From: Candidatus Proendomicrobium guianensium
GTDB lineage: Bacteria; Elusimicrobiota; Endomicrobiia; Endomicrobiales; Endomicrobiaceae
Direction of reading: 5' to 3'
DNA: 12,161 nucleotides
NCBI GenBank assembly: GCA_009785775.1
Contig: WQVR01000009.1
Span: 1 to 12,161, forward strand
This document shows, piece by piece, positions 1 to 6,642 of the stretch (position 1 is its first letter; every line of letters begins with the position of its first letter). Below the pieces are notes generated by a model. That model was given only the letters and a program-made list of their open reading frames with translations. It had not been told where the DNA came from and did not search any database. The position numbers and the translations under genes are program-made.

Positions 1-459
1 CAAATTTCTTAAATAATGCGGAAAGCTGCTTAGCGTTTGCGTGATAAAATCTGCAAACCTGTCAAGCGACCTGTCTAAAAAATCGTACCTTTCAAACATG
101 GGAAAGGCAACTTCTATTTTGCTTTTAAACATTGATACGTATTGTAAAATATTTTTATAATAATCGGGCGCGGAACTTATTAAACTTTCGCCCTGATATA
201 TAAGTTTAGGCAACAACACCAGTACAGCTATAAGCGCTGCAAGCACAATCGTAAGCACAAGTATTAAAGCCGCCGCCCAACGTTTCAGGCCAAGCGAATG
301 CAAGCTATTAATTACGGGATAAATCAAGTAAGCAAAAAACGCCGCCAGTATAAACGGCGCAAGTATAGAACGCACCGCATACAAAAACAAGGCGCAGATA
401 ATAAATATAATCACGCCTATTACAAACGTTTTGTTTGAATAGTTAGAGGCTTCAGCCAT
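1..459 (-). CDS. AI-2E family transporter, N-terminal part (cut by window edge)
   Basis: I translated the minus strand from the ATG at 459-457. It stays open for 153 codons to the window edge, so the C-terminal half is missing. The product starts MAEASNYSNK and has a hydrophobic segment at about residues 11-28. A second follows at about 30-47, with the sequence APFILAAFFAYLIYP. A third lies at about 58-80, before a soluble stretch. The 'ILAPFILAAFFAYLIYPVIN' pattern is typical of the AI-2E/PerM membrane protein family (PF01594). These are inner-membrane proteins of about 340-370 residues, variously linked to export of autoinducer-2 or to sodium/proton antiport, so the substrate cannot be told from this fragment. 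It lies 52 bases after the CNBD protein gene on the same strand and may share its transcript. No strong Shine-Dalgarno sequence precedes the ATG. The family call is fairly sure; the function is open. Confidence 0.82.
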   Translation of the reverse strand, partial: MAEASNYSNKTFVIGVIIFIICALFLYAVRSILAPFILAAFFAYLIYPVINSLHSLGLKRWAAALILVLTIVLAALIAVLVLLPKLIYQGESLISSAPDYYKNILQYVSMFKSKIEVAFPMFERYDFLDRSLDRFADFITQTLSSFPHYLRNL

Positions 460-511
460 ATCTGTACCGTTAAAACAAAATTTAAAAAATCTTTTTTGAA
501 ATATTTTGCGC

Positions 512-964
512 TTAAGCGCATACCACACGCGACGCAAACGTTTTTAATAAATTTTTTATAACCTTAAGCCCTAAGCGCGGGTCGCTTTCTATTAAGTCGT
601 CAAATTTTACGCGATAAATTAAGTAAAGTTGGCTGTCTTTTGCGGCTGTTGCCTTTCCTTCGTGTTTTTGTGATTCAGATATTAAAGAAACTTCTCCAAA
701 AAAACCGCCTTCTAAAGCAGATTTTTGCGAGTTAGCGCACTCTATATTTATTTCTCCGCTTCTGACAATGTATAAAAGATTTGCTTCTTGGGAAGGCGCG
801 TAAACGGACTCTCCCTTGGTGTAGGTTTTTTTGTATATAATGGCGGCTATTTTACTTAAGGAACGCTCGCTAAGCCCGTCGAATAAAGATATGGTTTTTA
901 GAAAGGATATGTCGTCTTTTAAGTTTTTATCCATAAATAAAGCGGTAAGAAGTTTTTTTAGCAA
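512..964 (-). CDS. Stand-alone cyclic-nucleotide-binding-domain protein, likely TTG start
   Basis: The protein is essentially a single CNBD beta-roll: FDGLSERSL opening helix, then KGESVYAP, LLYIVRSGEINI, FFGEVSLI and a closing C-helix LGLKVIKNLLKTF. There is no helix-turn-helix, kinase or channel domain, so it is not a Crp-type regulator. The FGE turn of the phosphate-binding cassette is present. In a gapless alignment to E. coli CRP, however, the cAMP-phosphate arginine (CRP R82) falls on a histidine and the next serine on a glutamate. Canonical cAMP binding is therefore doubtful. The frame can be opened at the ATG at 997 (161 aa), but the candidate promoter would start transcription at about 999. 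The TTG at 964-962 has GGGGG six bases upstream (971-975) and gives 150 aa; an ATG at 934 is the other option. The role is unknown, perhaps a ligand or protein sensor acting in trans. Confidence 0.72.
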   Translation of the reverse strand: MLKKLLTALFMDKNLKDDISFLKTISLFDGLSERSLSKIAAIIYKKTYTKGESVYAPSQEANLLYIVRSGEINIECANSQKSALEGGFFGEVSLISESQKHEGKATAAKDSQLYLIYRVKFDDLIESDPRLGLKVIKNLLKTFASRVVCA

Positions 965-1005
965 GACTCGCCCCCTTTTCTTAAAAGCAGCCGACATATT
1001 TTTGT

Positions 1006-1034
1006 ATTATATCTAATATGTACATATATCACAA
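1006..1034 (-). promoter_or_regulatory. Candidate sigma-70 promoter for the CNBD gene
   Basis: On the minus strand TTGTGA (1034-1029) is followed after 17 bases by a perfect TATAAT (1011-1006). The predicted start of transcription is near 999. That is only one or two bases before the most upstream ATG (997), which argues that translation begins further in, at TTG 964 or ATG 934. The promoter is inferred from consensus match only. Confidence 0.55.
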
Positions 1035-1045
1035 TAGAATAAAAG

Positions 1046-1159
1046 TTTTTGCTAAGTATTTTGGGTTTAGGCAACGCTTGCTTGGGCGAAGTGTACGGAA
1101 GTGAAGCGGTACACGAGCACAAGCGTAAGGAAGCATAAACCCAAAAGCCGAAGCAAAAA
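1046..1159. repeat. 114-base imperfect palindrome with four nested stems
   Basis: Nested complementary arms are directly readable. TTTTTGCT (1046-1053) pairs with AGCAAAAA (1152-1159), and TTTTGGGTTTA (1059-1069) with TAAACCCAAAA (1136-1146). ACGCTTG (1074-1080) pairs with CAAGCGT (1120-1126), and GTGTAC (1091-1096) with GTACAC (1109-1114). The first two stems are separated by a symmetric 5/5 internal loop, and the terminal loop is 12 bases. The element fills the gap between the yjbQ stop codon (1162-1160) and the CNBD promoter. It could end the yjbQ transcript, although neither side carries a clean U-run. It could instead be a REP- or MITE-like dispersed palindrome, or a structured RNA. I did not recognise a named family. 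Confidence 0.75.
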
Positions 1160-1579
1160 TTAATTACCTATAATTTTTACCAGTACCCGTTTGGGGCGTT
1201 TACCGTCGAATTCGCCGTAAAAAATTTGCTCCCACGGACCAAAATCTAAAACGCCGTTTGTTATAGCAACAACAACCTCACGCCCCATAATTTGGCGTTT
1301 TAAGTGAGCGTCGGCATTATCTTCGCCGGTAAGGTTGTGTTTGTACTGTGAGTGGGGCTTATTGGGCGCAAGGCGCTCAAGCCATACGGCAAAATCATTA
1401 TGCAGGCCGGACTCATGGTCATTAATAAAAACAGAGCTTGTAATGTGCATGGAGTTTACAAGCGCAAGCCCTTCCGTTACCCCGCTTTCATCAATAGCCT
1501 GTTGGACTTTCTCTGAAATATTTACAAATTCTAAAGTTTTAGATGTGTTAAAAACAAGTTCTTTTCTAAATGTTTTCAT
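1160..1579 (-). CDS. yjbQ: YjbQ / UPF0047 family protein
   Basis: This 139-residue protein covers the whole YjbQ/UPF0047 fold (PF01894). Diagnostic stretches are HITSSVFINDHESG (residues 45-58) with D62, and then GEDNADAHLKRQIMG (85-99). The C-terminal block follows: NGVLDFGPWEQIFYGEFDG (108-126) and KRPKRVLVKIIG. The conserved histidines H45, H81 and H92, the DNADAH motif and the G-W-x-x-I-x-x-E-x-D-G run are all intact, so the protein should be functional. Some members show weak thiamin-phosphate synthase activity in vitro and are annotated 'secondary thiamine-phosphate synthase', but the real substrate of the family is unsettled. The start is well set: AAGGAAAG lies just before the ATG at 1579. 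It begins 28 bases after the flippase stop, probably in the same transcript, and ends directly at the long palindrome. Confidence 0.93.
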   Translation of the reverse strand: MKTFRKELVFNTSKTLEFVNISEKVQQAIDESGVTEGLALVNSMHITSSVFINDHESGLHNDFAVWLERLAPNKPHSQYKHNLTGEDNADAHLKRQIMGREVVVAITNGVLDFGPWEQIFYGEFDGKRPKRVLVKIIGN

Positions 1580-1607
1580 TTACTTTCCTTTTGGGCATAA
1601 TGTATCT

Positions 1608-2891
1608 TCAAGCTACGGCAATACTTTTTACGGCTTTTCTGGAAGCAACAAACACCCCCGCGGCAATGCAAGCGTCAAATAAAGTTACGCTTACCATTGC
1701 GCCCAAAGCGCCAAAGTTTTTAATAAGCACAAAGCTCAAAACAACACTTATCGCGACGCTTGAGAAAAATATTTTGCCTATTAAAACTTCTTTTCTAAGC
1801 GGCATTAAAATATGCGTCATTAAAATTATGTATACCGAACTTATAACAGGCATTAAAAGTCCCGCACGCACAAGCGCGCCTGAAACTTCAACATAACTTT
1901 CGCCCCAAATTATACGCACAATGCTTCCCGCCCAAATAAACACCAATGCGCATAAAGCAAACGAAGCCGTAGTTGTAAAAATTAAAACCTTTTTAACAGT
2001 GGTAACCGCGCCCGAAGCAAAACTTTCAAACTTGCGCAAAATATAAGGATACACCGCCGAAGCAACGGGTTGCGCCATAAGCCTTAACGCTATAAGTATT
2101 TTTTTGGCGGCCGTATAATAACCCACCGCGGCATAACCTACAAAAAAACCAAGCATTACGCTAACTGTAGAGTGCCCTATAACCAACGAAACATTGGCGT
2201 TGAAAAAGTGTAAGCCCTCCCGCAAATTTTCTTTCAAAACGCTTAGGGGCGGAATTTTAAATTTTAATTTAAACTTTTTAAAAGCAAACAAACAGCTTAC
2301 CAAAGCGCCCACGCCCGCCACACAAGACCCTATTAAAACAACCAAAACATAATCACTTGGCGCTCTCACAAAAAAAATCACAAGCCCCAGTGTAATAGAT
2401 TCCATAACCCACGAAAAATATGCCGTGTAGCGCATTTCTTCAAAAGCCTGAAAAATCCACTCTGCAAAAAAAACATTCCACAACACACCCAAAAAAGCAA
2501 GAAAATATAAAAGTTTTTCCTGACGTAAAGCAGGCACTGCAAAGACAATCCCCGCAAAAACAACAGCTCCCGCTAAAAAAAATAAAATTTTTAACACTAT
2601 TACAGCGCTAGCCGTTTGAGAAACCTTTTGAGGATTGTGTTTGTTTAAGGCAATGGTGCGCACGGCGGAATACATAAAGCCCCAGTCTACAACAATGGCA
2701 AAATAATTTGCCACCGCCACTGAAAGCATTACAAGCCCGAAGTTAGATACGCCAAGAACACGCGCAAGATAAGCAAAGGTAATTGCGGGAAATACGTAGT
2801 TAAAGATTTGAAATAATGACATGTAAAAACTGTTTTTTACCACTTGTTTGTTTTTATTTTGAATTACAAGGGCATGCAGTTTTTTTATCAT
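1608..2891 (-). CDS. Wzx-like oligosaccharide flippase (polysaccharide biosynthesis family)
   Basis: A 427-residue, almost wholly hydrophobic protein with about a dozen predicted membrane segments. It opens with QVVKNSFYMSLFQIFNYVFPAI and then AYLARVLGVSNFGLVMLS, the typical N-terminal signature of RfbX/Wzx flippases (PF01943, MOP exporter superfamily). The segment GYYTAAKKILIALRLMAQPVASAVYPYI near residues 260-287 is also typical of the family. Such proteins move undecaprenyl-linked sugar units across the inner membrane for O-antigen, capsule or exopolysaccharide assembly. No glycosyltransferase or polymerase gene is next to it, so the substrate is unknown and it looks like an orphan of its usual cluster. 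It starts 15 bases after the argA stop. The ATG is preceded only by an A-rich stretch, so its ribosome binding site is weak and coupling to argA is likely. A teichuronic-acid or lipid exporter of the same superfamily is possible. Confidence 0.86.
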   Translation of the reverse strand: MIKKLHALVIQNKNKQVVKNSFYMSLFQIFNYVFPAITFAYLARVLGVSNFGLVMLSVAVANYFAIVVDWGFMYSAVRTIALNKHNPQKVSQTASAVIVLKILFFLAGAVVFAGIVFAVPALRQEKLLYFLAFLGVLWNVFFAEWIFQAFEEMRYTAYFSWVMESITLGLVIFFVRAPSDYVLVVLIGSCVAGVGALVSCLFAFKKFKLKFKIPPLSVLKENLREGLHFFNANVSLVIGHSTVSVMLGFFVGYAAVGYYTAAKKILIALRLMAQPVASAVYPYILRKFESFASGAVTTVKKVLIFTTTASFALCALVFIWAGSIVRIIWGESYVEVSGALVRAGLLMPVISSVYIILMTHILMPLRKEVLIGKIFFSSVAISVVLSFVLIKNFGALGAMVSVTLFDACIAAGVFVASRKAVKSIAVA

Positions 2892-2906
2892 TTTTTTACT
2901 TAAACG

Positions 2907-3365
2907 TTATTTTTTTAGAATTTTAAGCAAAGGCACTTCGCCGCAGTTAGGAAACATATAGCAGTGGATACATTCGCTCCATATTTTATGGGGAAGCGCT
3001 TCTTTAGGAATTATTTTATATTTAAGTTTTTTAAAAAATGCCGGTTTAAAACTTAAAGCAAATACTTTTTTTACTTCCAAAGCTTTGGCGTTTTTTTCAA
3101 GACGCGTGACAATTTTTTTGCCTATACCGCGCCGTTTATAACCGTCGCTTACGGCAAGAGCTTTAATTTCGGCTAAGTCTTCCCACGAAACATGCAATGC
3201 GCCGCAGGCTATAATTTCGCCCTTGGCTTCCGCCACAATGTATTCCTGAATGTTTTCGTATATAGAATTTAGCGAACGATGAAGCATTTCTTTACGGTTT
3301 GCGTGCTCTTCAACAAGCACGTGAATATTTTTTACGTCTGTAACTTTTGCCGGCCTTATTTTCAT
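2907..3365 (-). CDS. argA: Short ArgA-type N-acetyltransferase (probable N-acetylglutamate synthase)
   Basis: A single GNAT domain of 152 residues. Visible features are IRPAKVTDVKNIHVLV at the N-terminus, HVSWEDLAEIKALAVSDGYKRRG with the acetyl-CoA loop R78-R-G-I-G82, and VFALSFKPAFFKKL. The C-terminal block PHKIWSECIHCYMFPNC carries three cysteines (132, 135, 141). This HKIW-C-x2-C-x5-C ending is characteristic of the short ArgA group, which contains Mycobacterium tuberculosis Rv2747. That group lacks the amino-acid-kinase domain of E. coli ArgA and acetylates glutamate as the first step of arginine synthesis. No other arginine genes are in view, so glutamate as substrate is inferred from the family. 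The start at 3365 is fixed by AGGGGAG immediately upstream. The open frame extends 19 codons further, but those codons run through the rpsA terminator and read as low-complexity sequence. Expression presumably needs read-through of that terminator. Confidence 0.82.
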   Translation of the reverse strand: MKIRPAKVTDVKNIHVLVEEHANRKEMLHRSLNSIYENIQEYIVAEAKGEIIACGALHVSWEDLAEIKALAVSDGYKRRGIGKKIVTRLEKNAKALEVKKVFALSFKPAFFKKLKYKIIPKEALPHKIWSECIHCYMFPNCGEVPLLKILKK

Positions 3366-3380
3366 TTTCTCCCCTGTTTG

Positions 3381-3423
3381 AAAAAATTTGCGGGGCGGGC
3401 TTTGGCTTGCCCGCCCATGCAAA
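3381..3423 (-). terminator. Intrinsic terminator after rpsA
   Basis: On the minus strand, GC-rich arms GGGCGGGC (3416-3409) and GCCCGCCC (3400-3393) enclose an 8-base loop. They are extended by TTTGC/GCAAA (3423-3419 with 3391-3387) and followed directly by six T (3386-3381). This is a textbook Rho-independent terminator, starting six bases after the rpsA stop codon. The argA ribosome binding site begins only five bases past the T-run. Confidence 0.88.
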
Positions 3424-3428
3424 AACCG

Positions 3429-5120
3429 TTAAATTTCTTCCGAGCCGCCTGAGTCTTCAGTAAGTATATCGCCTAATGTAGGTTTGTCAGACTCTGAAGC
3501 ATATTTTTTTACAAGTTCTTTTTCCATATCAAATTCCAATTTTTTTATTGAAATTTCTATTTTGCGCGCGGGAGTATCGGCTTTTATTACCTTGGCTTCT
3601 ATCTCGTCGCCCTCTTTAAAAACAATATTGCCGCGCTCTTCTTTAACTGATGTCATTTCTGAATTTTTAAGTAATGCTTCTATGCCGGGCTCAAGCTCTA
3701 CAAAAACGCCAAAGTCCGCCGTGCGTATAACCTTGCCTTTAACAACCGCGCCCGTTTTATAATTTTTAAACGGGTCTTGCGACAAGTGCTTTATAGACAG
3801 GGCTATTTTTTCGTTTGTGGGGCTTACCTCGCGCACAACAACTTCCACTTCATCGCCTACTTTTAAAACATCTTCGGCGTGGCGTACTTTTTTAGCCCAC
3901 GAAAAATCGCTTATATGCACCAGCCCTTCAATACCCTCGGGCAACTTTACAAAAGCGCCAAACGGCATAAGTTTTGTTACCACCCCTTTAACCTTTGTAC
4001 CCGGGGCATAACGCCTTACGGCTTCTTCCCACGGATTTTGCAGTATTTTTTTAACCGACAAAGATATTTTTTTATTTTCTTTGTCTAGGGCTATAACTTT
4101 TACCTCTATTTCATCTCCGGACTTAACATTTTTTTTGAAAGAACTTTCCGAATCGTTCCAGGCATATTCGGAAACATGCAGTAACCCTTCTATGCCTTTT
4201 TCAAGTTCTACAAAAGCGCCGTAAGACGAAACCGAACTTACAATGCCCTTAACTATTAACCCTTCAGGGAATTTTTCTGCCGCGCCGTCCCACGGGTGTG
4301 CGTTAAGTTGCTTCATTGTAAGTGAAATTTTGCCCGAAGCCTTATCTACCCGCAAAACCTGCACGCGCACGGTTTGGCCTTTTTGCAAAAGCTCATCTAC
4401 TTTTTTTACCTTGTGCCATGCAATTTCACCTATATGCAAAAGTCCGTCTACGCCGCCTAAATCTATAAACGCGCCAAAATCTGTTATGCGGCTTACAGTG
4501 CCGTCTAAAATTTGCCCTTCGCTTATAGAATCTAAAGCCTCGGCTTTTTTGCTTGCTTTTTCGTTTTCTAAAAGTTTACGGCGCGACAGCGTTACTTTTT
4601 TTTCGGGGCGTGAAAACTCGGTAATTATAAAATCAAAAGTATTGCCGACATAACTTGCGCCGTCTTTAACAAAAACGGTGTCAACCTGGGAAATATGCAA
4701 AAATGCGCGCACGCCGACATCTACTATAAAACCGCCTTTAACTGTTTTTAAAATTTTGCCTTTAACCGTTTTACCTGCGCGGGCGGCTTCTTCAATAGTA
4801 TCCCATGCGGCTTTTTCAAGAACTTCCCTGTAAGAAAGCTTTATATTGGGGCTGGTAGAAATTACTTTAACCTTTACAACCGCGCCCGCTTTAAGTTCAG
4901 GCGGAACTTCGCCTTCGGCAAATTCTTTTTTGGGTATCAGCCCTTCCGATTTCATGCCTAAGTCTGCCATAAAACCGTCTTCATTTTCGGCGATTATGGT
5001 AACTTCTATTTCTTTACCCGCGCTAAAATTATCCGCGCCGCCGTATTGGCTTAGCAGCTCTTCCATGCTTACATTATCACTGTCTTCAAACACCGTTTTA
5101 TCTAAATTGTTATTATCCAT
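3429..5120 (-). CDS. rpsA: 30S ribosomal protein S1
   Basis: A 563-residue protein with six S1 RNA-binding repeats at about residues 35-97, 117-181, 202-270, 287-357, 374-444 and 457-527. This matches the six-domain, 557-residue E. coli protein. Repeats 3-6 carry the clear pattern G-x-V-x-x-x-x-x-F/Y-G-A/V-F-V-x-L with the GLLHxSE/GLVHIS signature. Repeats 1 and 2 are more divergent, as is usual for the ribosome-binding end. S1 sits on the small ribosomal subunit and helps load and unfold mRNA for initiation. The tail after residue 530 is charged and ends in acidic residues. AAGGAG, located inside the last ispH codons, precedes the ATG by 10 bases, and the gap to the ispH stop is 2 bases. In several Clostridia IspH and S1 are fused; here they are separate proteins in different frames. 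A strong terminator follows. Confidence 0.97.
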   Translation of the reverse strand: MDNNNLDKTVFEDSDNVSMEELLSQYGGADNFSAGKEIEVTIIAENEDGFMADLGMKSEGLIPKKEFAEGEVPPELKAGAVVKVKVISTSPNIKLSYREVLEKAAWDTIEEAARAGKTVKGKILKTVKGGFIVDVGVRAFLHISQVDTVFVKDGASYVGNTFDFIITEFSRPEKKVTLSRRKLLENEKASKKAEALDSISEGQILDGTVSRITDFGAFIDLGGVDGLLHIGEIAWHKVKKVDELLQKGQTVRVQVLRVDKASGKISLTMKQLNAHPWDGAAEKFPEGLIVKGIVSSVSSYGAFVELEKGIEGLLHVSEYAWNDSESSFKKNVKSGDEIEVKVIALDKENKKISLSVKKILQNPWEEAVRRYAPGTKVKGVVTKLMPFGAFVKLPEGIEGLVHISDFSWAKKVRHAEDVLKVGDEVEVVVREVSPTNEKIALSIKHLSQDPFKNYKTGAVVKGKVIRTADFGVFVELEPGIEALLKNSEMTSVKEERGNIVFKEGDEIEAKVIKADTPARKIEISIKKLEFDMEKELVKKYASESDKPTLGDILTEDSGGSEEI

Positions 5121-5122
5121 TT

Positions 5123-6037
5123 TTACTTCTCCTTATTTTTTGTGACAACTGCCAAACTTAACTCTTTTACCCTCCTTCTAACCTCAGCTATTACCCAGTC
5201 GGGCGTTGAAGCGCCCGCCGTAATACCCACATTTTTTTTATTTTTAAACCACTTCGCGTTAATATCTTTAGCCGATTCTATATGGTATGTTTTGGTTTTG
5301 CCCGAACATATTTCATAAAGCCGCCGTGTGTTTCCCGAATTTTTACCGCCCACAACAAGCATAATATCTACCGTGCCCGCAAGCCGTTGCGCCGCGCTTT
5401 GCCTGTCAAAAGTAGCGCGGCAAATAGTGTTGTAAGTTTTTACTTTGGCAACTTTTTTTATGACGTTTACAACTTTTTTAAAGTTTTCGGGCGTTTGCGT
5501 TGTTTGGCTTACAATGTAAATAATATCTTTCGTTTTTTTTATTTTTTGCGCTGAGGCAACATTTTCTATAACCTTGCACTTTCCCATGCCGTAAGACACT
5601 AGCGCTTTAACTTCCGGGTGCTCTTTTTCGCCTACTATAACTATAACTTCAGCTTGCGGCGCAATTTTTTTTATAACATTTTGAGCGCGCGTAACAAAAG
5701 GACAAGTTGCGTCTACAATTTTAAGTTCGGGCTTTTTTAAAAGTTTATAATGCAAGCAAAGGGGTATACCGTGCGTACGCAAAATTAAAGTGCCTTTTGA
5801 CACACTTGGGCTTTTAAGCGTTTTTATGCCGGCTTTTTCAAGGCGGCCGACCTCTTGCGGATTATGTATTATGGGGCCTAACGCATAAACCGGCGCTACG
5901 CCTTTTTTTAAGGATTCTTCGGCAAGGCGCACGGCGCGTTTTACGCCGAAACAAAAGCCCGCGTTTTTTGCTTCGGTAATTTTGGGGATAAGCCCCTGCG
6001 GGGCATTATGACCCTTTTTGCAAATTTCTTTTTTCAT
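5123..6037 (-). CDS. ispH: 4-hydroxy-3-methylbut-2-enyl diphosphate reductase
   Basis: This is the last enzyme of the MEP isoprenoid pathway, reducing HMBPP to isopentenyl and dimethylallyl diphosphate with an iron-sulfur cluster. Length is 304 residues. The three cluster cysteines are seen at C29 (AGFCFGVKRAV), C112 (VDATCPFVTRAQ) and C206 (TICRATFDRQ). Substrate-binding histidines are in HNPQEV (H58), THGIP (H89) and EKEHPE (H140), with E142 as the proton-relay glutamate. QTTQT, SGNTRRL and AGASTPDW complete the family motifs. The first cluster cysteine is about 17 residues further from the start than in E. coli IspH. No in-frame ATG, GTG or TTG lies between M1 and C29, so this lysine-rich extension appears real. 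The ATG overlaps the plsC stop as ATGA and has no obvious Shine-Dalgarno sequence, which points to translational coupling. The gene is followed by rpsA, a common pairing. Confidence 0.97.
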   Translation of the reverse strand: MKKEICKKGHNAPQGLIPKITEAKNAGFCFGVKRAVRLAEESLKKGVAPVYALGPIIHNPQEVGRLEKAGIKTLKSPSVSKGTLILRTHGIPLCLHYKLLKKPELKIVDATCPFVTRAQNVIKKIAPQAEVIVIVGEKEHPEVKALVSYGMGKCKVIENVASAQKIKKTKDIIYIVSQTTQTPENFKKVVNVIKKVAKVKTYNTICRATFDRQSAAQRLAGTVDIMLVVGGKNSGNTRRLYEICSGKTKTYHIESAKDINAKWFKNKKNVGITAGASTPDWVIAEVRRRVKELSLAVVTKNKEK

Positions 6038-6642
6038 TTTAACTTAGCAATTGCTTCAACTACTTTTTTTGAAAATTCCAAATAATAATCTTTATCTTTA
6101 AGCGGCTCAGACATTAAGGGCTTACCGTAAGTAACTGTAATACGCTTAAGCTTAAACATTGTGTTAGTGCCGGTAATTTTTGCAGGCACAACAGGCACAC
6201 CCGCGTTTACAGCAACCATGCCAAGCCCTGCGCGCGCTTTGCCAAGGTTACCGTCTTTAGAACGCGTACCCTCGGGAAACATCAAAAGCAATTCCCCCTT
6301 TTTTAGTAAGTCAAAGGCGTTGCGGAATGCAGACATATCCAATGCGCCGCGCTTAATGGGAAAAGCATTTGTGCGTTTAATTAAAAAACCAAGCACAGGC
6401 ACTTTAAAAAGTTCCTGTTTTGCCATAAAGTGCAAATCTCTGGGCATTGAAGCGCCCATAAGGGGCGGATCAAAAAAACTTTGATGATTAGGCGCTATTA
6501 TAGCGCCGCCATCGGGTATATTTTCTACACCTAGAACTTTCAGCCTGTAGACGCTTGCAAACAAAAGCCAAGACAAAAACCGCCCGAGATAAAACAAAAA
6601 AGAACTTTTACGTTTGGGAGAGTTTTCGTATTTTACCTGCAT
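6034..6642 (-). CDS. plsC: 1-acyl-sn-glycerol-3-phosphate acyltransferase
   Basis: A 202-residue membrane-associated acyltransferase that converts lysophosphatidic acid to phosphatidic acid. The four family motifs are present in order: NHQSFFD (residues 52-58, catalytic H53 and D58), FPIKRG (94-99), FPEGTRS (122-128, glycerol-phosphate binding) and VPVVPAKI (149-156). One hydrophobic segment at about residues 14-32 would anchor it to the inner membrane. The length is at the short end of the normal range. The ATG at 6642 lies inside the aroA coding sequence, with a 10-base overlap, and its stop overlaps the ispH start. All three genes are therefore likely translated from one message by coupling. 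The cmk gene (cytidylate kinase), which often sits just before plsC in aroA-cmk-plsC-ispH-rpsA clusters, is absent here. Confidence 0.95.
   Translation of the reverse strand: MQVKYENSPKRKSSFLFYLGRFLSWLLFASVYRLKVLGVENIPDGGAIIAPNHQSFFDPPLMGASMPRDLHFMAKQELFKVPVLGFLIKRTNAFPIKRGALDMSAFRNAFDLLKKGELLLMFPEGTRSKDGNLGKARAGLGMVAVNAGVPVVPAKITGTNTMFKLKRITVTYGKPLMSEPLKDKDYYLEFSKKVVEAIAKLK

Noticed and set aside
507..520. Perfect 14-base palindrome TGCGCTTAAGCGCA over the CNBD gene stop codon as a terminator
   Set aside because: It has no loop to fold a stable hairpin and is followed on the minus strand by AAAATATTTC rather than a T-run. It may be chance in AT-rich DNA.
1046..1159. Integron attC site or CRISPR repeat
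   Set aside because: No GTTRRRY/RYYYAAC core pair is in the right places, no integrase or cassette array is present, and there is only one copy with no spacers.
3366..3422. 19-codon upstream extension of the argA frame (start at 3422)
   Set aside because: It would translate the terminator hairpin of rpsA, has no ribosome binding site of its own, and gives an unconserved-looking segment. The ATG at 3365 has AGGGGAG immediately upstream and starts the GNAT domain exactly.
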